Origin: JANQRZ01 sp965214485
Lineage (GTDB): Bacteria > Bacteroidota > Rhodothermia > Rhodothermales > JANQRZ01
Direction of reading: 5' to 3'
DNA length: 64,000 nt
Assembly (NCBI GenBank): GCA_965214485.1
Contig: CBDCBW010000013.1
Coordinates: 62,001 to 126,000, forward strand
The notes under the pieces are model-generated. The model was given only the letters and a program-made list of their open reading frames with translations, did no database searches and was not told the origin of the DNA. Positions 25,936 to 34,174 of the stretch are shown piece by piece. The position numbers were made by a program, and so were the translations under genes. Each line of letters starts with the position of its first letter. Positions within the stretch are counted from its first letter, which is position 1.

Positions 25936-27594
25936 CTACTGCATCAGCGTGATCTGCTGCGTGTGCGTCCGGCCCGCCGCCTCGAAGCGCACGAGGTAGA
26001 CCCCGCTCGGCAGGTCGGCGGCCTCGAACGTGGCCTCGTGCTCGCCGGCCTCGGCGAGGCCTTCGGCCAGGAGGGCGACGCGGCGGCCGAGCACGTCGTA
26101 GACCGCCACGCGGACCTCGGCGGCCTCGCCGAGCGCGAAGCGCACCGTCGTGCGGTCGGAGAACGGCGACGGGTAGATGGCGAGGCTCCCCGGTGCCCGC
26201 GCCGCCGCGGCGTCGGGCGCGGCCCCGTCCTCCTCGGTCCACGTCAGGCCCCCGCGCGCGGGCGGGCTGCCGTCCCCGTCGGTGAGGTTGGAGGTCTTGA
26301 TGAACGAGAAGAAGTCGCTGTCGTCGACGTCGTTCGGGAACGCGGGGCCGATGAAGGCGCGGACGACGTAAATGCCCGAGCGGATGCCGCCGGGCACCCC
26401 GCGCGAGATGCGCTCGGTGGTGCTCTGGCCGCTGTTCAGGGTGAGGTCGAAGGGGCCGATGCGGGGGCCGTCGCTCCCGTTGGGGAGCTCGACCTGCACC
26501 CACCACTCGCCGGTGAAGGTGCCGGTGCCGGTGTTCGAGAGGGTGAAGTCCCCGGTCACCGTACCGCCGGAGCCGCCGACGACGCTCCCGTTGACGATCG
26601 AGGCCGTGACCGACCCCTCGCCGCTGCCGCCGCCGGTGTTCTGGAGCAGCGTCGGCTTGTAAGTGGCGACCTGGGCGTCCATCCGCGCGGACTGTCCGCC
26701 GGTGAACTCGAACATGCACGAGTCGTCGGTGTAGTCCATGAAGTTGCGGATCGGGTCCGGGCCGCCGCCGGAGCAGGTGTTCCGCCCGATGGGACAGCCG
26801 TAGGCCGGGTCGCGCTCGGCGGGGGTGTCCGAGACGAAGTCGCCGCTGCCGCCGCAGGTGCCCTCCTCGCGGAAGGTGTGGTAGAGCCCGAGGTAGTGCC
26901 CGACCTCGTGCGTCCCGGTGTCGCCGAGGTTGTACGGGAAGGCGCTGCCGCCGGGCAGCGACGAGTGGAGGACCACGACGCCGTGGCGGAAGTCGCTCTC
27001 GGGGAACGAGAACGGCAGGTAGGCGAAGCCGAGGAAGGGGCCGGGCGTGCAGCTGTAGAAGTTCAGCGTCGTGGCCGGGCTGACGTTCAGCGCGGCCTTC
27101 ATGGCGTTCTCATTGCTGGAGCAGTCGTTGAACCACGCGCTGTTGGTGGTGCGCGTGACCACGCCGAGGCTGAACCGGAAATTGGTGCCGGCGTAGGCGC
27201 TGTTGAGCACGTCGATCTGGTCGTCGATCATCGCCTGCGACACGTTGCCCTGGCTCACGCCGTTGCCGCTGCGGACGACGTGGAAGGCGACCGGGATGAC
27301 CGTCGTGCCGCGCGCGCCGAAGGTGCCGCCTGCCGCAGCGCGCGTCTGCTCGGTCTCGGCCTCGACGGCCGCGAGCTGGGCGGCGGTGAAGGTGGGGGCC
27401 CCGCAGCGGACGGCGTCGGTGGAGGTGCCGTCGGCGTTGCGGTACTGCGTGTCCGCCGCGAGCGCCTCGATGGGGGCGGCGAAGGGGGAGCGCTGCGCCT
27501 GCGCACTCACGGTGAGCAGGAGCGGCAGGAGCAAGAGGGCGAAGCGCCGGAAACCGGCCGGGGTCGCGGCAGACAGGAGGGTTGCAGCAGGCAT
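25936..27594 (-). CDS. secreted M43 (pappalysin-like) metalloprotease with sorting domain
   Basis: About 552 residues. Signal peptide up to SAQAQ. The zinc site is THEVGHYLGLYHTF, followed by the Met-turn region RNFMDYTDDSCMF, as in M43 peptidases. Next is a CARDB-like beta domain (GSVTASIVNGSVVGGSGG) and a C-terminal sorting domain with IYPSPFSDRTTVRFAL, VYDVLGRRVALL and LPSGVYLVRFEAAG. ATG at 27594 gives the signal peptide directly; the frame is open to 27693. Likely exported by a type IX-like route and then acting on extracellular protein. A promoter with two operator-like dyads lies upstream. Confidence 0.92.
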   Translation of the reverse strand: MPAATLLSAATPAGFRRFALLLLPLLLTVSAQAQRSPFAAPIEALAADTQYRNADGTSTDAVRCGAPTFTAAQLAAVEAETEQTRAAAGGTFGARGTTVIPVAFHVVRSGNGVSQGNVSQAMIDDQIDVLNSAYAGTNFRFSLGVVTRTTNSAWFNDCSSNENAMKAALNVSPATTLNFYSCTPGPFLGFAYLPFSFPESDFRHGVVVLHSSLPGGSAFPYNLGDTGTHEVGHYLGLYHTFREEGTCGGSGDFVSDTPAERDPAYGCPIGRNTCSGGGPDPIRNFMDYTDDSCMFEFTGGQSARMDAQVATYKPTLLQNTGGGSGEGSVTASIVNGSVVGGSGGTVTGDFTLSNTGTGTFTGEWWVQVELPNGSDGPRIGPFDLTLNSGQSTTERISRGVPGGIRSGIYVVRAFIGPAFPNDVDDSDFFSFIKTSNLTDGDGSPPARGGLTWTEEDGAAPDAAAARAPGSLAIYPSPFSDRTTVRFALGEAAEVRVAVYDVLGRRVALLAEGLAEAGEHEATFEAADLPSGVYLVRFEAAGRTHTQQITLMQ

Positions 27595-27657
27595 GGAGGC
27601 GGGGAGTGGGAGGGAAGGGGGGAGAACAGGGCGCGGCGCGGTGGGGGCCCGGTCGTC

Positions 27658-27683
27658 TGTTCCAACAAGTGGCTGTTCCAACA
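27658..27683 (-). promoter_or_regulatory. two operator-like dyads just after the M43 promoter
   Basis: TGTTCCAACA occurs at 27658-27667 and 27674-27683, 16 bases apart. Each is a TGTT..AACA dyad. They fall at the expected start of transcription, a good place for a repressor. The repressor is unknown. Confidence 0.5.
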
Positions 27684-27691
27684 GGCGGTGC

Positions 27692-27720
27692 ATTATACCT
27701 AAAAAACCGGGACGTGCAAA
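27692..27720 (-). promoter_or_regulatory. sigma-70-like promoter of the M43 gene
   Basis: On the minus strand, TTTGCA (27715-27720) and TATAAT (27692-27697) are 17 bases apart, about 100 bases upstream of the ATG at 27594. The spacer contains a T-run. Confidence 0.7.
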
Positions 27721-27724
27721 GGGC

Positions 27725-28035
27725 GGCCCGTGGGGAAGCGGAGCGCGCCGCTATCGCTTTTGGCGCAGGAGGTTTACGCGCGCCGAGCGGCCCTCGGAGC
27801 TGGGCTCCGGGGACCGCCCGGAGGTCGTGCGACAACGCCCTAGCGCAGGATCAAGGGGTCTTCTGCGGTTCGGGACGACGTGGAGGGCAGGGAGGGACGG
27901 AGAGGGGTCGTCTCCCTTCCCTCCATTCCTCCCATTCCCTCCATTCCTCCCATTCCTCCCATTCCTCCCATTCCGTCGCTCGCTCCGCACGAGGCGTCTC
28001 CGGTTCAGAAAGCAGCAGACCGCCTGCCGAGGCGC
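27725..28035. repeat. 9-bp array (locus 3) in a gene-free gap
   Basis: Six 9-bp units alternating CCCTCCATT and CCTCCCATT run from 27919 to 27972, followed by CCGTCGCTCGCTCCGCAC, which resembles the core of the other loci. On the other strand the units read AATGGGAGG, related to GGGGGGAAT. No gene is supported between the M43 promoter and the MITE. Confidence 0.8.
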
Positions 28036-28201
28036 TAGGCCCCGTCACGTTAATCCGGCTCCTGGCTCGGCGAGGCTCCTGAAGGGCGCTGCGGCGTTGT
28101 CCTCCTCGCCCGATGCTACGGCATCTGGCTCGTCGGACGCCTGGCCGGGTCCCTCCGGGGTCTCTCGCTCGCCGACGGACCGACCTACGTGACAGAGCCT
28201 A
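28036..28201. mobile_element. 166-bp MITE, copy 2, supplies a stop codon
   Basis: Nearly identical, in inverted orientation, to 4803-4968. Ends: TAGGCCCCGTCACGT (28036-28050) and, on the other strand, TAGGCTCTGTCACGT (28187-28201). The last TA (28200-28201) together with 28199 is the TAG stop of the M36 peptidase gene. Insertion into the TA of the original stop codon, with TA duplication, would rebuild a stop. Confidence 0.87.
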
Positions 28202-31200
28202 GCGCAGAAGCGTGACGCGCTGCGTCTGCACCTGCGCGCCGGCCCCGAGCCGGACGACGTAGACGCCGCTCGGCAGCGCGTCGGCCTCCCACGTCACCTC
28301 GTGCGGTCCCGCTGCCATCGGCCCCTCGGCGAGGAGGGCGACGCGGCGGCCTACCACGTCGTAGACGGCGATCTGCGCGGGGCCGGCCTCGGCGAGCGCG
28401 AAGCGCACCGTCGTGCGCTCGCGGAACGGGCTCGGGTACGCACCCACGACGAGGGCGGCCCCGGCCTGCGCCTCCGCCGGGTCAAGGGGGGCCGACGCGG
28501 TGGTGCCGCGCGTCAGGTTTTTCGTGGTCCACGCCGAGGCCGTCGGAGCCGGGGCCGTCTTGGAGAAGGCGAGGCGGCCGCCGAGCTTCTCGAACGTGAA
28601 GCGGCTGCTGCCGTCGGGCGCGTCCGGGAAGGCCGCGCCGACGTAGGCCGTCACGGTGTACGTGCCCGCCGGGGCGCGCGGCGGGACGGTGCCCGTGAGC
28701 GACTCGGTCACGCTCGCGCCGCCGGCGAGCGAGAGCGCCGCCGGGCCGAAGACCGGCGGGCCGAACGGCCGGCCGTTGGGGAGGGTGGCGGCGATCCAAT
28801 AGACCCCCTCGAAGTCCGCGCCCGACGCGTTGGTGAACGTGACGTCGTAGGTGACGACGCCCCCGCCGGCGGGCACCGTCGGGCCGCTCGTCCGCACCGC
28901 CGCCACCGCCGCCGTCCCCCCGGCGTCGCCGACCGTGAACGTGACCGGCACCCTCAGCACCGGCCTGGCCGGGTCGTTCGTCCCGACGACGAGGTCGGCG
29001 GCGTACACCCCGTCGGCGAGGCCGGAGCCGTCGAGCGAGAGGACGAGCTCGGCGGCGCTGCCGGCGGCCACGCTGCCCGAGGCGGGGGCCACCGAGGCCC
29101 ACGCGAGCGGCGCGGTGATGCGCACGGCGCTGTGGCTCGCGACGGCGTCGACCGTGCTCAGGCCCACCGCGCCGGCGTCGTCCTCGATGCCGGCGTCGGC
29201 GCTGAGGCCCCCGGCGAGGCTGCCGTACTGGAACTCGATCGCGCCGTCGGGCGAGAGCAGGACCTGGAAGGTGAGCGCGGAGGCCGGCTGGTTGTAGCGC
29301 GGCACGTCGTCCCACTGAACCACGAAGCGTCCGTCGGGGAGCGCCCCGGCGTAGACCGCGCCGCCGCTGCTCTGGTCGAGGTCGTCCCAGAGCGGGGCGA
29401 TGAGGGCGTTGGGCGCGTCGGCATCGGGAAGCTCGCGGTTGTCGAACGAGTTGCCGGCGAACGCGGAGAAGGTGAGCACCCCGTTCGAGAGCACGCGGAC
29501 GCTCGCGCGGTCGGTGCCGTAGAACGGGAAGGCGAAGGGGAGCGCCACGTCGGCATACCCCTCGTCGCCGCCGGGGGAGCCGCTGGCCGGGGCGAAGGTC
29601 AGCGCGGAGCCCGAGCCCGAGACGTCGCGGAAGGCGACGGCCGGGCCGCCCGGCTGTCCGCTCTCGGTCCAGGTGTAGCCGAAGGCGTCCGAGCCGCTGA
29701 AGGCCACCGGCGGGCCGACGGGTGCCCCGCGGCGGTCGGCAGGGCGGGCTGGGGCGGCCGAGGCCATCGGGGCCGCCGTGAAATTCAGCGAGCGCGACCC
29801 GGCGGCGGCGGTGTTCGAGAGCGTGAGCGTCGCCGTCGCGCGTCCGCCCGAGGGGGCGTGGGCCGATACCGACGCGGGGCTGAGGGCGGCGGCGGGCGGC
29901 GGGCCGGGCTCGGCGAAGTCCTCCGTCTCGTCGCCCGTCGCGAGCGAGGACCCCTGGTCGGCGTCGAGGCCGAGGCCGCGGCGGGCGAAGGCGCGCCACA
30001 GGTCGGCGCTGTAGGCCCCGCCGTAGAGCGCGGTGTCGGCGGCGAGGATCGCGTCGCGCCCGTCGACGAAGCCGGGTGAGCACGGCTGGAGCTTCAGCGC
30101 CTCGGTGACGAGGCTCAGCATGACCTGGTTGCCGGCGGTGCCGCCGGCGTCGTGGACCTCGGGGCTGAAGCCGTAGCGCTCGATCAGCTCCCACGTCGCC
30201 TCCCACAGGATGGTCGCCCAGACGTAGCCGACGCCGTGCGGAATGGCCTGGCTCGCGAGGTCGCCGTAGGTCGCGCCGTTGACGGCGAAGCTGGTCGAGT
30301 AGGGCGTCGGGCGGAGGCCCGGGCCGGTCGTCGGCTGGCCTTTGGCGTAGGTCCCGATGCCCCGGCGGTCGGCCCCGGTGCTGCCCGGCTTGAGGGTGAG
30401 CATGAGGGCGTAGTAGTCGCTCCAGCCCTCGCCCATCTGCTCCTGGTTGGTGAGGCAGGACACGGTGCCCGGCCCGCCGGTGAGCCGGTTCGAGAGGCCG
30501 TGGGCGTACTCGTGGACGATGAGGCCGTTGTCGAGGTCGCCGTCGCGGCCGGGGGCGGTGTGGTTCCAGAGGTACATCTGCATCCGCGGGCGGCTGCCGT
30601 CGGCGGGGGTGAAGAAGTTGGCGTTGTTCGAGCCGCCGCCGTCCTGCGCCTCGGCGCGGACGGCGTCGCCCCCGGCCCCGCCGCGGCCGTAGTTGTTGAG
30701 CTGGAAGTTGCCGGCGGCCTCGTCGAAGCCGTAGCGGTAGAGCACGTCGTGGACGAGGTTCGTCCAGTAGAAGAGGTTCGTCACGGCAGCGTCGGCGTAG
30801 GCCGCGGGCGGCTGCGCGAGGTCGGCGGGGAAGCCGAAGGCGAGGCCGCGCCCGCCGTCCGGCGACTCGCCCGCCTCGGGGGTGCCGTCGGCGTCGGCGT
30901 CGCGGTAGGCGTGGACGTTGTTGCCGCGCGTGACGGTGAACTCCGCGCCGGGCGCGCCGTCCGTGTCGTGCCAGCCGAAGGGCGACGCCACCGCGTCGGC
31001 GGGGTTCACCGCGAGCGAGCGGCCCCCGTGGCTCGGCGACTCGGTAGGGTAGGCGTAAACCTGGTACGAACCGGCCTGGTACGAACCGGCCTGGGCCGGA
31101 GCGCCCGGCCCCTCGGCGTGATCGGCCTGCGCGCCGTGACTCTCAGTGCCGCCGTGCCCGAAGCTGTCGTGCCCGAAGCTGTCGTGCCCGAAGCTGTCGT

Positions 31201-31849
31201 GCCCGAAGCTGTCGTGGACGACGAGGTCGTGCCGCGCCAGCTCGGCTCCCGTCCCGGCATCGACGTAGCTCAGCCAGTAGTGCTGCCGGTCCCGGGTGTA
31301 GAGGCCGACCTCCCACGCCTGCCGGAGGTCGCCGCGCGCGTCGGGGTGGTAGACCAGCCGCGCCTCGACCGGCTCGGCGGTAAGGCTCGTTTCGGCGAAG
31401 GTCGTCGCCCGGGCGGGGCCGGCCTCCCGGCGCGCCACCACCATGCCGTCGGGTAGGGCCAGGCCGGCGAGGTCCGCCGCCCGCCGCACGGCAGCGTTCG
31501 CATCGAGGAGGGCGCGGCGCAGCGTCGCCCGCCTGGCGAGCGCCGCCACCGGGCGGCCCGCGGTGTGGAGCGCGCGCCCGTCGCGGTCCAGGTTCACCGT
31601 CACCTCGGAGCCGATCACGTCGAGGCCGTCGAGGCGCTGGCGGAGGTAGACGTGCGAGACCCCGCTGCGGCGGCTGACGTAGGCGTCGGTGACGGCGAGG
31701 TCCTCGGTGTCCGCCGCCTCCAGGCCGAGCGCCGAGGCGTGCTGGCGAAGGTGGGCCACGGCGTCGGCGGTGCGGGCGGGCTGGGCCTGCACGGCGGCGG
31801 TCGCAGCGACGGTCAGGGCGAGGACGGAGAGGAGAGCGGCGAAGCGCAT
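28199..31849 (-). CDS. secreted M36 (fungalysin-like) metalloprotease with sorting domain
   Basis: About 1216 residues. Signal peptide ending VQAQ, an FTP-type propeptide (VSHVYLRQRLDGLDVIGSE), then the M36 catalytic domain with NNVHAYRDADADG, the zinc site VHEYAHGLSNRLTGG and EGWSDYYALML. Beta-sandwich domains follow (LSPASVSAHAPSGGRATATL, FAFPFYGTDRASVRVLSNGV) and a C-terminal sorting domain (YPSPFRERTTVRFAL, VYDVVGRRVALL, LPSGVYVVRLG). Between propeptide and catalytic domain a His-rich HDSFG x4 repeat is encoded by four 15-bp units (31154-31213). The stop codon comes from the flanking MITE. ATG 31849 chosen over 31864. Confidence 0.93.
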   Translation of the reverse strand: MRFAALLSVLALTVAATAAVQAQPARTADAVAHLRQHASALGLEAADTEDLAVTDAYVSRRSGVSHVYLRQRLDGLDVIGSEVTVNLDRDGRALHTAGRPVAALARRATLRRALLDANAAVRRAADLAGLALPDGMVVARREAGPARATTFAETSLTAEPVEARLVYHPDARGDLRQAWEVGLYTRDRQHYWLSYVDAGTGAELARHDLVVHDSFGHDSFGHDSFGHDSFGHGGTESHGAQADHAEGPGAPAQAGSYQAGSYQVYAYPTESPSHGGRSLAVNPADAVASPFGWHDTDGAPGAEFTVTRGNNVHAYRDADADGTPEAGESPDGGRGLAFGFPADLAQPPAAYADAAVTNLFYWTNLVHDVLYRYGFDEAAGNFQLNNYGRGGAGGDAVRAEAQDGGGSNNANFFTPADGSRPRMQMYLWNHTAPGRDGDLDNGLIVHEYAHGLSNRLTGGPGTVSCLTNQEQMGEGWSDYYALMLTLKPGSTGADRRGIGTYAKGQPTTGPGLRPTPYSTSFAVNGATYGDLASQAIPHGVGYVWATILWEATWELIERYGFSPEVHDAGGTAGNQVMLSLVTEALKLQPCSPGFVDGRDAILAADTALYGGAYSADLWRAFARRGLGLDADQGSSLATGDETEDFAEPGPPPAAALSPASVSAHAPSGGRATATLTLSNTAAAGSRSLNFTAAPMASAAPARPADRRGAPVGPPVAFSGSDAFGYTWTESGQPGGPAVAFRDVSGSGSALTFAPASGSPGGDEGYADVALPFAFPFYGTDRASVRVLSNGVLTFSAFAGNSFDNRELPDADAPNALIAPLWDDLDQSSGGAVYAGALPDGRFVVQWDDVPRYNQPASALTFQVLLSPDGAIEFQYGSLAGGLSADAGIEDDAGAVGLSTVDAVASHSAVRITAPLAWASVAPASGSVAAGSAAELVLSLDGSGLADGVYAADLVVGTNDPARPVLRVPVTFTVGDAGGTAAVAAVRTSGPTVPAGGGVVTYDVTFTNASGADFEGVYWIAATLPNGRPFGPPVFGPAALSLAGGASVTESLTGTVPPRAPAGTYTVTAYVGAAFPDAPDGSSRFTFEKLGGRLAFSKTAPAPTASAWTTKNLTRGTTASAPLDPAEAQAGAALVVGAYPSPFRERTTVRFALAEAGPAQIAVYDVVGRRVALLAEGPMAAGPHEVTWEADALPSGVYVVRLGAGAQVQTQRVTLLR
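31154..31213. repeat. four 15-bp tandem units inside the M36 gene
   Basis: GTGCCCGAAGCTGTC is repeated four times without mismatch and encodes the HDSFG repeat on the minus strand. Confidence 0.9.
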
Positions 31850-31864
31850 GGGAACGGGGAGCAT

Positions 31865-32059
31865 CGACGTGGGCGCAAGCGGGCGAAGCGTCGGGGGGGT
31901 GCACTCGACGAAGGCAACGCCCGTGCGGGGCCTCTCGCGGCCCCAATGCTCGGGAGGAGGAGGAACGGCAGGATTCCATCGCCCTGAGGTGCTCCCGCCG
32001 CCAGCGCTCGGAGCCCCGGTCTGTCTCAGAATGCGATACCCGCGCGCCCTATGGAAAAC
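31865..32059. other. gene-free stretch upstream of the M36 gene
   Basis: Holds the promoter region of the M36 gene and the downstream side of the next terminator. No gene or clear promoter motif is seen. Confidence 0.4.
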
Positions 32060-32090
32060 GCCCCGGCTGCTGCGGAGGGCCGCCGGGGCG
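32060..32090 (-). terminator. rho-independent terminator
   Basis: Stem CGCCCCGGC (32060-32068) with GCCGGGGCG (32082-32090). On the minus strand it is followed by TTTTCC. It lies 33 bases after the stop of the first propeller gene. Confidence 0.8.
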
Positions 32091-32122
32091 TCGAGGAGAC
32101 GCAGAGAGCCGACGCGGCGAGG

Positions 32123-34015
32123 CTAGCGCAGGCGCGTCACCGTCCGGGTCTCGACCGTGCCGCCGGCCTCGAGCCGCACGACGTACGCCCCGCTCGGCAG
32201 CCCGCGCGCGTCGAAGACCGCCGCGTGCGCGCCGGCCTCGGCCCGGCCCTCGGCCAGGAGCGCGACCTCGCGCCCGAGCACGTCGAAGACCGCGAGGCGG
32301 AGCGCGCCGGCCTCGGCCAGGCGGTAGTGCACCGAGGTCTGCCCGGCGAACGGCGTCGGGAAGGCCGACAGCGCGACCTGGGCTGTGCTCTCGGCCCAAG
32401 CGGCGGCGGGCTCACCGGCAGCCCGAGCACCGGGGGCCTCGCCCGCGTCGAAACCAAACCCTTCGACCTGCCACTCGGCAGACGCGGCCTGTGCTGCCAC
32501 GCCTCGGGCGGCGGCCCCGGCCTTCGTCGCGGTGAACAGGTCGGCGCTGCTCGCCGCGTCGGGGAACGCCCCGACCTTCACCACGAGCGTGCTCACGCCG
32601 CCCGGCGCGAAGCCCGGCACGCCCAGGCTCACCCGGCGCGTGACGCTGAACCCGGCCGGGAGCCTGACCGAGACCGGCGCGACGACCGTGCGCTCGGCCC
32701 CGTTCGAGAGGTTGGCGGTGGCCCAGGCCTGGAAGGTCTGCGCCGAGGCCGTGGTGTTCGAGAGCGTCACGTCGAAGGTGACCGGGCCGCCGCCGGCGGG
32801 GATGGTCGTCGAGCCGACGGGCGCGGCGCTGACCGTCACCGGCTGCGCGCAGTCCAGCCGCTGGAGGGTGTTGCCGTCGCTGTCGCCGAGGAAGAGCTCG
32901 CCCTGCTCGTCCTCGCCGAAGGTGGTCACGGCGAGGCCCGAGAAGTCGTCGAGCACGTCGTTGTCGGCGGTGGTGCCGTCGGAGGTGAGCGACCAGAGGT
33001 TGGTGGTGATGAAGTCGCCGTAGACGTAGCGCCCGAGGAGGGCGGCGCACGTGTTGCCTCGGTAGACGTAGCCGCCGATCACGGAAAAGCCGCCGTTAGC
33101 GGAAAACGTGTGAGGGTACTCCCGGATCGGGAACGTGATGCCGCTCGGGTCGCACGGAGCGTCGAAGCACTGCGTGCCCTCGTAGGTCTTCCAGCCGTAG
33201 TTGCCGCCGGCCTCGACGAGGTTGACCTCCTCCCGGCTGTTCTGCCCGACGTCGCCGAGCCAGAGCCGCCCGTCGGGGCCGAAGCTGAAGCGCCAGGGGT
33301 TGCGGAAGCCGTACGCCCAGACCTCGTCGCAGACGCCGCCGAGCCCGTCCGAAAGCGGGTTGCCGGCCGGGACCGTGGCGAGGCCGGTGCCGGCCGCGCA
33401 GTCGAGCGGCAGCCCGGTGCCGCGCACGTCGAGCCGGAGGAGGCTGCTGAGGAGCGTCGTCGGGTCCTGCCCGTTGCCGAACGGGTCGGGTTGGCCGAAG
33501 AAGCTGAAGACGCCGTCGCCGAGCGAGAGGTAGAGGTAGCCGTCCGGCCCGAACTGAAGCTGCCCCGCGTGGTGCTCGTCGTCGGGCAGGGGGACCGAGA
33601 GGACGGGGGCCGCGCTGCTCGCGTCGGCCTGGTTCGGGTTCGCCGCCGAGACCTGGTAGCGCACCACGTCGAGGCGGAGCGGGTTGTCGGCGGTGTAGCT
33701 GACGTAGAGGTAGCCGTTCTGCGCGTAGCCCGGATCGAAGGCGAGCCCCGACATCCCCTTCTCGCTGCTGCCGGCCGTCGAGACGAGCGGGCGGAGGTCG
33801 AGGAAGAGGCCGGTCTGCGTACTCGACGCGTCGTTCATGAAGACGCGGACCGTGCCGCGCTGCTCAGCGACGAAGAGCCGGTTCGAGCCGTCGGCCGGGG
33901 CCTGGATGTCGACGATGGGGCCGCTGAAGGTGAGGTTCGGGAAGGCGTTCTGAAACTCCTGAGCCGAGGCAGAACCGGCAAGGAGCAGCGCGAGGAGAGG
34001 AAGCAAGCAACGCAT
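32123..34015 (-). CDS. secreted glucose/sorbosone-dehydrogenase-like propeller with sorting domain (paralogue 1)
   Basis: About 630 residues. Signal peptide ending GSASA, then a six-bladed propeller of the PQQ-dependent sugar dehydrogenase type: NLTFSGPIVDIQAPADGSNR, LLGLAF-like GMSGLAFDPGYAQNGYLYVS, HHAGQLQFGPDGYLYLSLGDG, YGFRNPWRFSFGPDGRLWL and NYGWKTYEG. Next come a beta domain and a sorting domain (FPTPFAGQTSVHYRLAEAGA, VFDVLGREVALL, LPSGAYVVRLEAGG). The usual reaction oxidises an aldose or aldehyde outside the cytoplasm, but cofactor and substrate are not shown. The last 269 bases of coding DNA are identical to those of paralogue 2. ATG at 34015 begins the signal peptide. Confidence 0.88.
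   Translation of the reverse strand: MRCLLPLLALLLAGSASAQEFQNAFPNLTFSGPIVDIQAPADGSNRLFVAEQRGTVRVFMNDASSTQTGLFLDLRPLVSTAGSSEKGMSGLAFDPGYAQNGYLYVSYTADNPLRLDVVRYQVSAANPNQADASSAAPVLSVPLPDDEHHAGQLQFGPDGYLYLSLGDGVFSFFGQPDPFGNGQDPTTLLSSLLRLDVRGTGLPLDCAAGTGLATVPAGNPLSDGLGGVCDEVWAYGFRNPWRFSFGPDGRLWLGDVGQNSREEVNLVEAGGNYGWKTYEGTQCFDAPCDPSGITFPIREYPHTFSANGGFSVIGGYVYRGNTCAALLGRYVYGDFITTNLWSLTSDGTTADNDVLDDFSGLAVTTFGEDEQGELFLGDSDGNTLQRLDCAQPVTVSAAPVGSTTIPAGGGPVTFDVTLSNTTASAQTFQAWATANLSNGAERTVVAPVSVRLPAGFSVTRRVSLGVPGFAPGGVSTLVVKVGAFPDAASSADLFTATKAGAAARGVAAQAASAEWQVEGFGFDAGEAPGARAAGEPAAAWAESTAQVALSAFPTPFAGQTSVHYRLAEAGALRLAVFDVLGREVALLAEGRAEAGAHAAVFDARGLPSGAYVVRLEAGGTVETRTVTRLR
32127..32395. repeat. 269-bp stretch identical to 34179-34447
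   Basis: The two stretches are direct copies, 2052 bases apart, with no mismatch seen by eye. They code for the last 89 or so residues (the sorting domain) of the two paralogues. Identity begins inside the last codon and ends abruptly at TCTCGGC. The rest of the two genes is clearly diverged, so this is recent gene conversion or domain copying. Confidence 0.9.
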
Positions 34016-34120
34016 GGAGGAACGGCGCATGGAGAAACGGGGAGAAGGGACGAAGACGGAGAGGCGCGCAAAAAAAGCCCGATCTCCGTCTTTGTCAAGT
34101 CACCTCCGGCGCATAAATAA

Positions 34121-34155
34121 TGCGCCCCAGCCACCACGCGGGCAGCCGGGGCGCA
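34121..34155 (-). terminator. rho-independent terminator
   Basis: Stem TGCGCCCC (34121-34128) with GGGGCGCA (34148-34155), loop 19. Followed on the minus strand by TTATTTATG. It lies 20 bases after the stop of the second propeller gene. Confidence 0.72.
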
Positions 34156-34174
34156 CGCCCTGTCCGGGCCGCTC

